Source: Fibrobacter sp.
Lineage (GTDB): Bacteria; Fibrobacterota; Chitinivibrionia; Chitinivibrionales; Chitinispirillaceae
DNA length: 43,624 nt
Assembly (NCBI GenBank): GCA_012523595.1
Contig: JAAYIG010000139.1
Span: 1-43,624, forward strand
Reading direction: 5' to 3'
Below are positions 17,453 through 25,204 of this stretch, piece by piece; positions within the stretch are counted from its first letter, which is position 1, and each line of letters opens with the position of its first letter. Below the pieces are notes generated by a model. That model did no database searches. It had not been told where the DNA came from and saw only the letters and a list, made by a program, of their open reading frames with translations. The position numbers and the translations under genes are program-made.

Positions 17453-18460
17453 CTATTTCTTGTTAAGCAGATACCGTGCGGTGTGAAAAAAGACGATGCA
17501 GATCAGCCCCGATACAAAGGCCATCTGAGTCATTTCCGGCTGCCAGATAACAGGAAAATCTCCAATCCTGAAAAGCAGAATCTCTTTACAGTATAGCCCC
17601 GGGTGAGTGGTATAATCCGGAAAAATCCAGATACCTTTTACGCGCGATACCACATCCCACAGGAATTCACAGATCACAAACAGCAAAGTGGTAGACCAGA
17701 GTTGAAAAGCGGTAAATTTGCGGTAAAAAATGAGTCCGGCAAGACCAAAGGGGAAATACAGCCATTTTACCATTCCCTGCATGACGGTGGAACCGAATAT
17801 TATGGCAAAAAGCGCAACAGTAAACAGTATAGTAAACCATACCGCCTTTAACAAAGCATCCAGTCTTGAATTGTTTAAAGGATCCTTCATTCTCAGTGTC
17901 AGGATTACTGCCAGATGACCCATAGCCGTTGCAAAAGGATAAAACAGTACATCACCAAGCACCATCTGACCGTTCCCAATCTGCCATATAATACCGGTTA
18001 TAAGATCGGGAAAGAAAAACCACCAATCGTTTACAACAGCAGTAAAGCCGAATGCATAAGCGAAAATCAGATTCAGGATACAGCACAAGGCAGTAACATC
18101 CCAGCTTGTAACCTGCGAAAAGGACTTTTCAAAGCGGATTTTCCTGGAAATCGCCAGCATCATAATTATCGCTCCACCGAAAACACAAAAGACCTGTTTA
18201 ATATAGACAAACGGTTCATTTGTCTTTCTTTCAGGAAATCGTTCCTCGAGGAGTTGCCAGTTATCAGCGTAATACTTTTCATGGACATTGGAGTATTTTA
18301 TCTGTCTGGTTTCCACAACACGGGAAGGTAAAGACCTCCCGGATGCGGGAAATACTTTCCCAAGCCCATTCAGAGAGACAGCTATGGTAGTGATAATAGC
18401 CAGCCCTATCAATTCACTGTAATGCACTTTCAGGTATAGTGAAATCGTTTTACTGGACAT
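17453..18460 (-). CDS. Polytopic membrane protein in the lycopene cyclase operon
   Basis: The 335-residue product has about eight hydrophobic segments. Its C-terminal part (GIWIFPDYTTH...LLFRIGDFPVIWQPEMTQMAFVSG) is reminiscent of lycopene cyclase repeats but lacks the PxEE glutamates. I do not recognise the family. The first about 85 residues include a non-cytoplasmic loop (SRVVETRQIKYSNVHEKYYADNW). I chose the ATG at 18460 rather than 18496 because the upstream one would lie inside a -35 box; with a -10 box 6 nt before 18460 the mRNA may be leaderless. It is the promoter-proximal gene of the operon. Confidence 0.65.
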   Translation of the reverse strand: MSSKTISLYLKVHYSELIGLAIITTIAVSLNGLGKVFPASGRSLPSRVVETRQIKYSNVHEKYYADNWQLLEERFPERKTNEPFVYIKQVFCVFGGAIIMMLAISRKIRFEKSFSQVTSWDVTALCCILNLIFAYAFGFTAVVNDWWFFFPDLITGIIWQIGNGQMVLGDVLFYPFATAMGHLAVILTLRMKDPLNNSRLDALLKAVWFTILFTVALFAIIFGSTVMQGMVKWLYFPFGLAGLIFYRKFTAFQLWSTTLLFVICEFLWDVVSRVKGIWIFPDYTTHPGLYCKEILLFRIGDFPVIWQPEMTQMAFVSGLICIVFFHTARYLLNKK

Positions 18461-18466
18461 AATTTT

Positions 18467-18508
18467 ATTATCCAATTGTGAGTTGGATAATGTCAATGTA
18501 TTATTGAC
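18467..18508 (-). promoter_or_regulatory. Sigma70-like promoter inside a double palindrome
   Basis: On the minus strand TTGACA (18496-18491) and GATAAT (18472-18467) are separated by 18 nt, a strong sigma70-like match. A perfect palindrome ATTATCCAA-7 nt-TTGGATAAT (18467-18491) covers the -10 and the spacer. A second, GTCAAT-5 nt-ATTGAC (18492-18508), covers the -35. The arrangement is that expected of an operator controlling the carotenoid-type operon. The regulator is unknown; none is encoded next to it. Confidence 0.65.
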
Positions 18509-18570
18509 CTGTTTCGATACGATAGGTTTGCTAAACGGGAAAAAGCGATTCTTATCCGGAGAAAGATCTG

Positions 18571-20751
18571 TTATTCGGAAGTTGGCAGGACTGTAGCCAG
18601 AACACTCTTTAATTCATCGAAACTGTATGGTTTATGAAGCACGGCGGCAAAGCCATATTTCTTATAATCAGCAATTGCCGTATCTCCGGTGTAACCGCTG
18701 GAGACAATTATAAGCAGTTGTGGATCTCTTTTATGAAGTTCGTCCGCCAGTTCACATCCTCCCATTCTGCCAGGAACAGTAAGGTCTGTTATTACTGCGC
18801 TGTACTTTTTACCATTTCCGCTTGTTTTGTCGTACTTTTCAAGTGCTTCTTTTCCTGAAGCAGCATGATCCGAATCAAACCCCAGGCGCTTTAGGATATG
18901 TGAAAGGCTCATGCGTACCGGCGCATAATCATCCATAATCAGAATACGTCCCGGAACAAATCGCAGAGGTGATGAAGGAGCCGGGAGAACCGTTACCGGT
19001 TCATGTACAACCGGAAGCAGAATTGTAAAGACTGTCCCTTTATTTTCCTGTGAATCAACTGTTACATACCCTTTGTGTTTTGTTAAAACTGAGTATACAA
19101 CCGCAAGCCCTAAACCGCTGCCCCTGGTTTTAGTGGTAAAATATGGATCAAAGATACGGGCTTGAATATCCGGAGACATGCCGCAGCCGGTGTCTGCCAC
19201 CATTGCTTTGAAAAAACAGCCTTTACCAAGAGTAGACAGGTCATCCTCTTCAAGGTTTACAACTCCTCCGGAAATTTTAACTTCGCCGCCTCCAGGCATA
19301 GACTGGATGGCATTAAGGATTACATTTTGAAACACCTGACGAATCTGAGACTTGTCACCTCTTACATTGGCTTCTTGCTCATCAAGAGAAATCTTCAGGC
19401 TGACACCTGATCCCCTTACAGAAAATTCACCTGCTTCCTTTATAAGATTCTTTATGTCAAATACCGTTTCGATGTGAGGTCCGCCTTTTGCAAAGGATAG
19501 TATCTGATTGGTAAGCTCCCTTGCCGCCAACGCCGCCTTTTCACCCTCAGAGAGAATCTCTGCGACTTTGGACTCAGAACCAAGCTCCATTTTTCCAAGA
19601 GTAAAACTGGATATTATTCCACAGAGATAATTATTGAAATCATGGGCAACTCCAGCGGCAAGCTGACCTATGGACTCGATATTTTTAGCCCTGGCCAGTT
19701 GCTGTTCGGTTTTTTTCTGCACTGTAATATCATGGATTATCAGCAGTTTTCCTAATAATTTACCATTACTTTTAATGGGAGATTGCGATAAGATAAGATC
19801 TTTTCTTCCGGAGGCATCTGTTATGGAAGCCGGGTTCCCGGTATAGTCTTGAGAAAATTCATAACCTTCGATCAGTTTCTGCAGCGACAATCCGGTCAGA
19901 CCGTTTGCCTCATTACCCAGAAGTGAATGTGCGCTCCGGTTGATCTGGGCAGCAAATCCACTTTGGTCAAACAGAATCACAGCATCATGTACATTCTCGA
20001 AAATATGACGGAATGATTGCTCGATCTGTTCATTATTTACACAAAGAAAGTAATGCCTTTGTATGGCTAGATACAAAAAAAGGGTATTGGTAAGTATTCC
20101 AAGACAGGCAAACCTTAGCAGTATGGGAATACCTAAAACAAACGCTCCACAGACAGTACATACTGAAACGATAGAAGAGAGAACCGAACCTGCAAGCACA
20201 AGCCGAAGCTGTTTGACCAGTTGCGGATCGGATGCTTTATTCCGTAAGCGTTCAAAGCAGAGCCAGAAAGGATGGAGGGGAACCAGTGTCAATGAAAGAT
20301 TAAAAGAGATAATCAGCCAGATTGTAGGCATATATAAAAGTACTTTGCTTCCCTCCATTTTTACACCCCTGACAGGGGGGAAAATCACGACTATACACAG
20401 CGACAGAATGAAAACCAGAAATGACAGGCGGTAAGCTGTATCCTGTTTTCTGCCCAGAAGCTCATAGACAAAGTTGAGAAACAGGAACCCAAGCGCAAGC
20501 ATGGGTGTCAGAAGCAGTCTGTTGAAAAAAGGGTTGATTTCAGGAGAGAATGGAAGGTAGCTTAGATAATCGATAAGGGGCACTATCGACATGAAGAATG
20601 TGTAAAGCAGGAATGAAGTGTTCAGCCGTGACTTTCTCCTCTGCCCCAGAACATAGGAGAAAATTGAGAGGTTTAAAATGAATGTCAATAATGAAATAAA
20701 GGTGTAGATATCAACCACAGGTGTTATCTCAGTTGAGTTTTCGAATTGCAA
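18571..20751 (-). CDS. Membrane hybrid histidine kinase (7-8 TM, PAS, HisKA, HATPase, receiver)
   Basis: The 726-residue protein has an N-terminal membrane sensor of about seven or eight helices (residues 14-235), resembling the histidine-kinase N-terminal 7TM region. A PAS domain follows (about 243-345). HisKA has H370 in GVAHDFNNYL, an NtrB-like form, and the HATPase has NVILNAIQSM, ADTGCGM and GSGLGLAVVYSV. A receiver domain (about 602-722) has acidic pair D607/D608, phospho-acceptor D656 (VITDLTVPG) and K707. The start is TTG at 20751, the only start candidate after the in-frame stop except a GTG at 20718; no Shine-Dalgarno is visible for either. A single-gene unit. Confidence 0.9.
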   Translation of the reverse strand: MQFENSTEITPVVDIYTFISLLTFILNLSIFSYVLGQRRKSRLNTSFLLYTFFMSIVPLIDYLSYLPFSPEINPFFNRLLLTPMLALGFLFLNFVYELLGRKQDTAYRLSFLVFILSLCIVVIFPPVRGVKMEGSKVLLYMPTIWLIISFNLSLTLVPLHPFWLCFERLRNKASDPQLVKQLRLVLAGSVLSSIVSVCTVCGAFVLGIPILLRFACLGILTNTLFLYLAIQRHYFLCVNNEQIEQSFRHIFENVHDAVILFDQSGFAAQINRSAHSLLGNEANGLTGLSLQKLIEGYEFSQDYTGNPASITDASGRKDLILSQSPIKSNGKLLGKLLIIHDITVQKKTEQQLARAKNIESIGQLAAGVAHDFNNYLCGIISSFTLGKMELGSESKVAEILSEGEKAALAARELTNQILSFAKGGPHIETVFDIKNLIKEAGEFSVRGSGVSLKISLDEQEANVRGDKSQIRQVFQNVILNAIQSMPGGGEVKISGGVVNLEEDDLSTLGKGCFFKAMVADTGCGMSPDIQARIFDPYFTTKTRGSGLGLAVVYSVLTKHKGYVTVDSQENKGTVFTILLPVVHEPVTVLPAPSSPLRFVPGRILIMDDYAPVRMSLSHILKRLGFDSDHAASGKEALEKYDKTSGNGKKYSAVITDLTVPGRMGGCELADELHKRDPQLLIIVSSGYTGDTAIADYKKYGFAAVLHKPYSFDELKSVLATVLPTSE

Positions 20752-20855
20752 ATGCGTGTTTCAGGGTAAGTAAAAAATAACACATGGCAAATATTGATAA
20801 AAGATTATTCTGAATCAATCGCAGAAGAATATGATGTGAATTTGGTTACTTAGAA

Positions 20856-20903
20856 GCCCGGTTAACCGGGCTTGATTTGGCTGGAGGCGGTATTAATACC
20901 GCC
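20856..20903 (+). repeat. Two-hairpin dispersed element, perfect copy
   Basis: GCCCGGTTAACCGGGC (20856-20871) and GGCGGTATTAATACCGCC (20886-20903) are both perfect palindromes, separated by TTGATTTGGCTGGA. The same two-hairpin order recurs at 12515-12563, 12601-12647 and 29890-29938 with different stem bases, so base pairing rather than sequence appears conserved. It lies just upstream of the metallopeptidase gene. Confidence 0.65.
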
Positions 20904-20943
20904 GATTCAATATCTGATCTAGCGGTAAACAAATTAGGCAGGA

Positions 20944-20949
20944 TATAAT
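20944..20949 (+). promoter_or_regulatory. -10 box 8 nt before the metallopeptidase start codon
   Basis: A perfect TATAAT lies 8 nt before the ATG at 20958. No Shine-Dalgarno fits between them, so the transcript may begin at the start codon. No good -35 is seen at the expected distance. Confidence 0.4.
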
Positions 20950-20957
20950 TTTACTAG

Positions 20958-21839
20958 ATGCGGGTCCTGCAGGTTATTCTTCTTATCTTTTCCTTTTCCC
21001 TCTGTACTGAAATAAAGTATGAAGGCCAGATGCCGCCTCAACTCGACACAATTTCCCTCCAAAAAGAATACAATCGCATACTGAAAATCATTAACCCTGA
21101 ACCCCGCATTGATTCCACTCCCATTTTAATCCGGTTTTACACCAGTGCGGATCAAAGAACTCTCGGAGTAAGGATTCCTGAATGGGGAGGGGGAGGCGCG
21201 GCAGGAAGAGATCTGATCGTCATTCCTGTTGATAAAAAATACGCTTTTCACAATACCGATTTTTACAGGATAATAAGCCATGAAATGGTTCATATTGCCC
21301 TTGCCAGATCATACGGAAAACTCCATGTGCCAAGATGGTTTCATGAGGGGGTGGCAATGGCGCTATCAGGTGAGCTCTCCTTTGATGAACATGTCATTTT
21401 GTCGAGAGCAGTTCTTACCGGTTCCCTTCTGTCTCTTGATACTATCGAAAAACTTAACAGATTCGATTACTGGAAAGCTCAGCTTGCATACTGTCAGAGC
21501 CATTTCGCCGTTTCTTTTCTCATTGACATGTATGGGATCGATTTCATTCCGGAACTGCTCTCTGCTACAGAGCAAAGAAGGAATTTTGAGAGAGGGTGTC
21601 TGGAAGTCTTCGGACTCAGTAAAAAGGAATTCGAAGATCTTCTTCAGAAGGAGATCAGAAAGCGTTTCAAATATCTGTTCCTGATTTCAGATTACTCCCT
21701 TTTCTGGATCGGGTTGACTATACTTTCAATTGTCGCTTTTGCAGTGACAATTGTAAGGAATAGAAAAAAGGCACGCCTGATGGAGATGCAGGAGGAATTG
21801 GAAGGGAGTGAAACCACAGATGAACAGCCTGCCGGTTAA
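20958..21839 (+). CDS. Membrane-anchored gluzincin metallopeptidase (peptidase MA-like)
   Basis: The 293-residue protein has a signal peptide (residues 1-16), an extracytoplasmic catalytic domain and a C-terminal transmembrane helix (about 245-265) followed by a charged tail. The zinc site HEMVH is at H108-H112, and the likely third ligand is E130 in PRWFHEGVAMAL, the PF13485-type arrangement. Expected role is periplasmic proteolysis; the substrate is unknown. Orientation: signal peptide then a C-terminal anchor with a cytosolic tail rich in Glu. It is a lone gene with a two-hairpin element and a -10 box upstream. It converges on the SGNH gene. Confidence 0.82.
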   Translation: MRVLQVILLIFSFSLCTEIKYEGQMPPQLDTISLQKEYNRILKIINPEPRIDSTPILIRFYTSADQRTLGVRIPEWGGGGAAGRDLIVIPVDKKYAFHNTDFYRIISHEMVHIALARSYGKLHVPRWFHEGVAMALSGELSFDEHVILSRAVLTGSLLSLDTIEKLNRFDYWKAQLAYCQSHFAVSFLIDMYGIDFIPELLSATEQRRNFERGCLEVFGLSKKEFEDLLQKEIRKRFKYLFLISDYSLFWIGLTILSIVAFAVTIVRNRKKARLMEMQEELEGSETTDEQPAG

Positions 21840-21930
21840 TTTTCAAACCAATTTCAATCTTCCACAGCCTAAAGTGCTTTGATCTTGCGCTGAGGGCATT
21901 TCTTTTCTGTTAATTCTGGGCCATACTTCT

Positions 21931-23250
21931 CTAAAAACATGTATTCAAAAGAACAGAACTCGATAAAAACCGGGCGATGCAGACTCCTCTTTTTGTGTCC
22001 GGTTTGTAAGATCCATTTGCCGGTAAGTAGACTTTATTTATTAGAGCCCCGCTGAGAGAATAAATCGACAGCGTACCTCCACGCTTAACACTTATCTCAT
22101 ACTGCTTATTGACCAATTTCAACTGCATCATACCTGAATGCATCTTTTCCGTCTGTTTCGTTCCTTTTTTAGTGGAAACAGAAATCGCATAAAGGCTGTC
22201 CATTTTTTCAGCCCACAGGCGGAACATACTGGCTCCTCCTGCTGCATTGGGATGAACCCCGTCACTGAGCTCTGATGTATGTGTAGAGAAATAGGTATAG
22301 AAATCAGGCCCGGGAATCAGGTTGTTTTTTACGGTCAGCGAATCGATCGCTCTCAGAAAATCGGGATGAACCTGCCATCCTGCTTTCGATGAGTCGGTTC
22401 CGATTATCTTTGCGATAATCGGCTGAATCCCGTTTGCTTTACATGAATCGATTATCTTCTGCATGTTGGACTTATATGTCGAGACATTGTAAGCGCTTCC
22501 ACCCCAGGCATCGTTGGTTCCCATCTCAATTGCCCAGTACTTCGCGTTTCGCGCTATGTCAATATATGCAGAGATATCATTTGCCATAGTTGTACTGTTT
22601 ATACAGGGGATTCCTCCTCGGATAACAGCAGGAGTAAATGAAGGGTTAGATTTTGTTATAAGGTCGGCAAAGCTTTCTGAGGGAGGGTTTGATTTGTAAG
22701 CGTTGGCAGAAATGCTGGTACCCGGGAAAAACCAGATATCATCACCCCCGCTTGTCACATCAAACACTTCAATTTCATCAATGGAACCCCCACCCTTTAC
22801 AATTGACATCTTTAACCATTGTGAATTGCCGAAATCGATGGAATGTGCCCGCGCCGTTACGCTGTTATTTCTGATATTCAATACTGGTGTCCAGTCCCCA
22901 TCATCCCCGTTTGTGGAATTCGTGGAAATAAGAATATCATAATCAACTGGTACGTTCAGACCGCTTTTACAGGATGTCGCTGAAGCGATCAAATCAGACC
23001 AGGAGTACCCTGGATTATTCCAGTTCAACAGAACCTTTGCAGGTCCGGCATCCACATTTATGGCAATCCAGGAATTGTCACTGACCATAAAAGCCTGGCC
23101 CCCATACTTATTATCAGTCAAATAGGAGAGATTTCCGCGGGAAGAGTAAACTGTTTTTCCACGTGAGATGATCGGGTTTGCAGTCATGGAAAAACCAACA
23201 GTGGCAAATATGATAATGACAATAAAAGAGATCCCTGTTCTGATTCTCAT
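21931..23250 (-). CDS. Secreted SGNH/GDSL esterase with N-terminal beta-sandwich and T9SS-like tail
   Basis: The 439-residue protein has a signal peptide (1-21), an N-terminal F5/8-type-like beta sandwich (about 25-165) and an SGNH hydrolase domain (about 170-355). Block I is FFPGTSIS (S179; GTS replaces the usual GDS), the oxyanion Gly is in GGIP, block III is MGTNDAW (N246), and block V is DGVHPN. The last about 65 residues (YEISVKRGGTLSIYSLSGALINKVYLP...) resemble a type A T9SS sorting tail, though the end (SSVLLNTCF) is irregular. Likely a polysaccharide deacetylase/esterase on the cell surface. GAGGGAT precedes the ATG. Confidence 0.82.
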   Translation of the reverse strand: MRIRTGISFIVIIIFATVGFSMTANPIISRGKTVYSSRGNLSYLTDNKYGGQAFMVSDNSWIAINVDAGPAKVLLNWNNPGYSWSDLIASATSCKSGLNVPVDYDILISTNSTNGDDGDWTPVLNIRNNSVTARAHSIDFGNSQWLKMSIVKGGGSIDEIEVFDVTSGGDDIWFFPGTSISANAYKSNPPSESFADLITKSNPSFTPAVIRGGIPCINSTTMANDISAYIDIARNAKYWAIEMGTNDAWGGSAYNVSTYKSNMQKIIDSCKANGIQPIIAKIIGTDSSKAGWQVHPDFLRAIDSLTVKNNLIPGPDFYTYFSTHTSELSDGVHPNAAGGASMFRLWAEKMDSLYAISVSTKKGTKQTEKMHSGMMQLKLVNKQYEISVKRGGTLSIYSLSGALINKVYLPANGSYKPDTKRGVCIARFLSSSVLLNTCF

Positions 23251-23561
23251 AATATCCCTCTCTTGTGGATACTGTGCTTGAATACCTGATCAGAATTCAA
23301 TTTAAAATCGGTTCGGTATGCAACAAATAAGTTTCTTGCGCTGAAAGACTCAAAGTGTTGACATCGATGACCACATTGGTTCTATAAACATCTGTGTTGT
23401 CAAAGTTGTCCACAGAATCCAAACCGGCAGTCCACAAAAACCACAATTCAGCAACTATATTTTTTATTATATAGAGAAGAAGATTCTTATATTCACACTT
23501 GAATCTGAATTATCATGTAAAAAGTGCAGCAATTCAGGTACAGAAACCAGGGATTCCAAAA
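23251..23561. other. Intergenic region with a degenerate inverted repeat
   Basis: This divergent 311-bp region should contain both promoters for the SGNH and CE2 genes. I see TCTGAATTATC (23504-23514) and AATTCAGGTACAGAAA (23531-23546), a degenerate version of the hairpin at 14780-14816. The in-frame upstream ATG of the CE2 gene lies in this repeat, so it is probably not the real start. No RNA gene is seen. Confidence 0.45.
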
Positions 23562-24905
23562 ATGAACTTCATTTTTCGCATGTTAAAAAGCCGCCTGTTG
23601 GAGGGGAGCTTAATCGGGGTATTATTCATCGCAACTTCAGGCAATCTCATTGCAGATACCCTGATTGAACCTGATAATCCATTGATCAATTATTACGGAA
23701 GATTCGATTTTACCAACCCCAAGGCACCTCGCTTCAACTGGTCAGGCTCCTCAATCGAGATAAAGGTAAGCGGCACATCGACATTTGGCGTTGAGCTTGC
23801 CGACGGGGCAGGATACTTCGATATTGAAATTGACGGAATAGCTCAACCCACACCCCTTTACGCAGATTCATGGAATTCAAAAAAATATAATCTCATCAGT
23901 TCGCTTTCACCCGATGCACATGTGATCCGCATTGTCAGGCGAAATGAACCATATTGGGCAATAGCCACGTTCGGAGGATTCTATTTGTCCAGCGGCGCAG
24001 AAGTCCTCCCGCAGGAAAAGCCAGTACGTAAAATGGAATTTCTCGGTGATTCCTGGACTGCCGGTTACTTCATCGAGGCCTGCGATGACCAGCAAGCCCG
24101 TACAAACACCAACAAATCCTGGGCACGTCTTACCAGTAAAGCATTCAGGGCACAGGATATTATTCTGGCCGAATCCGGTATAGGTCTGGCAAAGAGTCTG
24201 GGTGGTAAAACATGTTTACCGCAGAAATACTCCTGCACCTTTGATACGATGGGGACAGCTCAATCACCATCCTGGGATTTCTCCAAGTGGATACCCGACA
24301 TTGTCTCTATCTTTCTTGGCATCAACGATAAGAGTTCCGGATGCTCTGACAAAGAATTCAGTGATGCAATTCACTCTTTTGTAACAACCATCAGAGGCAA
24401 TTATCCAAATACACCCATTCTTTTTATCGCATACTCAGGGTGTATGGATCAGGCAGCCCGATCTGCCGTAGCTGCAGAGACAACAAGTTTAGGTCATAAA
24501 GGTGTTTACTTCCTGGAATGTAAACAGCAGGTAAAGGGCTGCAGTTGGCATCCTGATACTGCTGATGCCAGGCAGATATCAGACTCGGTTGTAGCCTTTA
24601 TAAAACAGATTACCGGATGGGATACTGGAACAGTCGATGTTGTACAGGAAAAAGTCATGTACAGGGCACACAACACAGTAGAGATCAGTGCTGCACAAAT
24701 CAACAGCCGTACAGTTTTGATCTCATCTCCAAGGCTTAAAGCAGGTGATAAAATCCGGATTGTCAATGCAAATGGAAAGCTTGTAGAACATATGTCTTTT
24801 GATCTGTCAGGAGTGTGCAGGTGGAATACAGCCAATATCCCGGAAGGTTTCTATTTCGTAGGTGGGCAAAAAACCGGATGGGCAAGGGTTTTTATTAAAC
24901 AATAA
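23562..24905 (+). CDS. Secreted CE2-family carbohydrate acetylesterase with T9SS-like tail
   Basis: The 447-residue protein has a signal peptide (1-31), a jelly-roll N-terminal domain (about 40-145) and an SGNH domain (about 155-365) in the CE2 layout. The nucleophile is S164 in FLGDSWTAG, block III is LGIND (N255), and the catalytic His is H330 in GCSWHPD. CE2 enzymes remove acetyl groups from xylan or glucomannan. The last about 75 residues (VEISAAQINSRTVLISSPRLKAG...RIVNANGKLVEHMSF...GWARVFIKQ) are a T9SS type A-like tail. I chose the ATG at 23562, with AGGG upstream; the frame's first ATG at 23499-23515 would translate an inverted repeat. Confidence 0.87.
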   Translation: MNFIFRMLKSRLLEGSLIGVLFIATSGNLIADTLIEPDNPLINYYGRFDFTNPKAPRFNWSGSSIEIKVSGTSTFGVELADGAGYFDIEIDGIAQPTPLYADSWNSKKYNLISSLSPDAHVIRIVRRNEPYWAIATFGGFYLSSGAEVLPQEKPVRKMEFLGDSWTAGYFIEACDDQQARTNTNKSWARLTSKAFRAQDIILAESGIGLAKSLGGKTCLPQKYSCTFDTMGTAQSPSWDFSKWIPDIVSIFLGINDKSSGCSDKEFSDAIHSFVTTIRGNYPNTPILFIAYSGCMDQAARSAVAAETTSLGHKGVYFLECKQQVKGCSWHPDTADARQISDSVVAFIKQITGWDTGTVDVVQEKVMYRAHNTVEISAAQINSRTVLISSPRLKAGDKIRIVNANGKLVEHMSFDLSGVCRWNTANIPEGFYFVGGQKTGWARVFIKQ

Positions 24906-24970
24906 TTTTGATTGGTAATTTCCGGTTAACTTATCTCATAATTATACAAAGACAAAAATATTTGTTCTTC

Positions 24971-25197
24971 ATATCGGTATCGGTATTGGCATCGAATGTT
25001 TTTCATCCGATTTCATCTGGAGAGTAATCCAGAAACGTTTGTTCCTGAGCAAAGCCTCGATGATTCTTTTTCGTGCTCAGCCAAGCAGCGCTCGTAATCG
25101 TAAATATAAAAGATCATCAAAAAACTGCAGGGTGAACTAGATATGTACCCTCGTATTGTCGTGCATTCGTATTGTCTTGCCCTCGTCCTGTCGCACT
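24971..25197 (-). repeat. Composite dispersed repeat, copy 2
   Basis: Reverse-oriented copy: the box complement CGGTATCGGTATTGG...CATCGAATG comes first, then CTGGAGAGTAATCCAG and AGAAACGTTTGTTC. A middle follows with CGTAATCGTAAATATAAAAG and GATCATCAAAAAACTGCAG, then a degenerate TCGTATTGTCGTGCATTCGT array (25150-25192). The middle is the reverse complement of copy 1's. Confidence 0.75.
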
Positions 25198-25204
25198 TCC
25201 CCCT

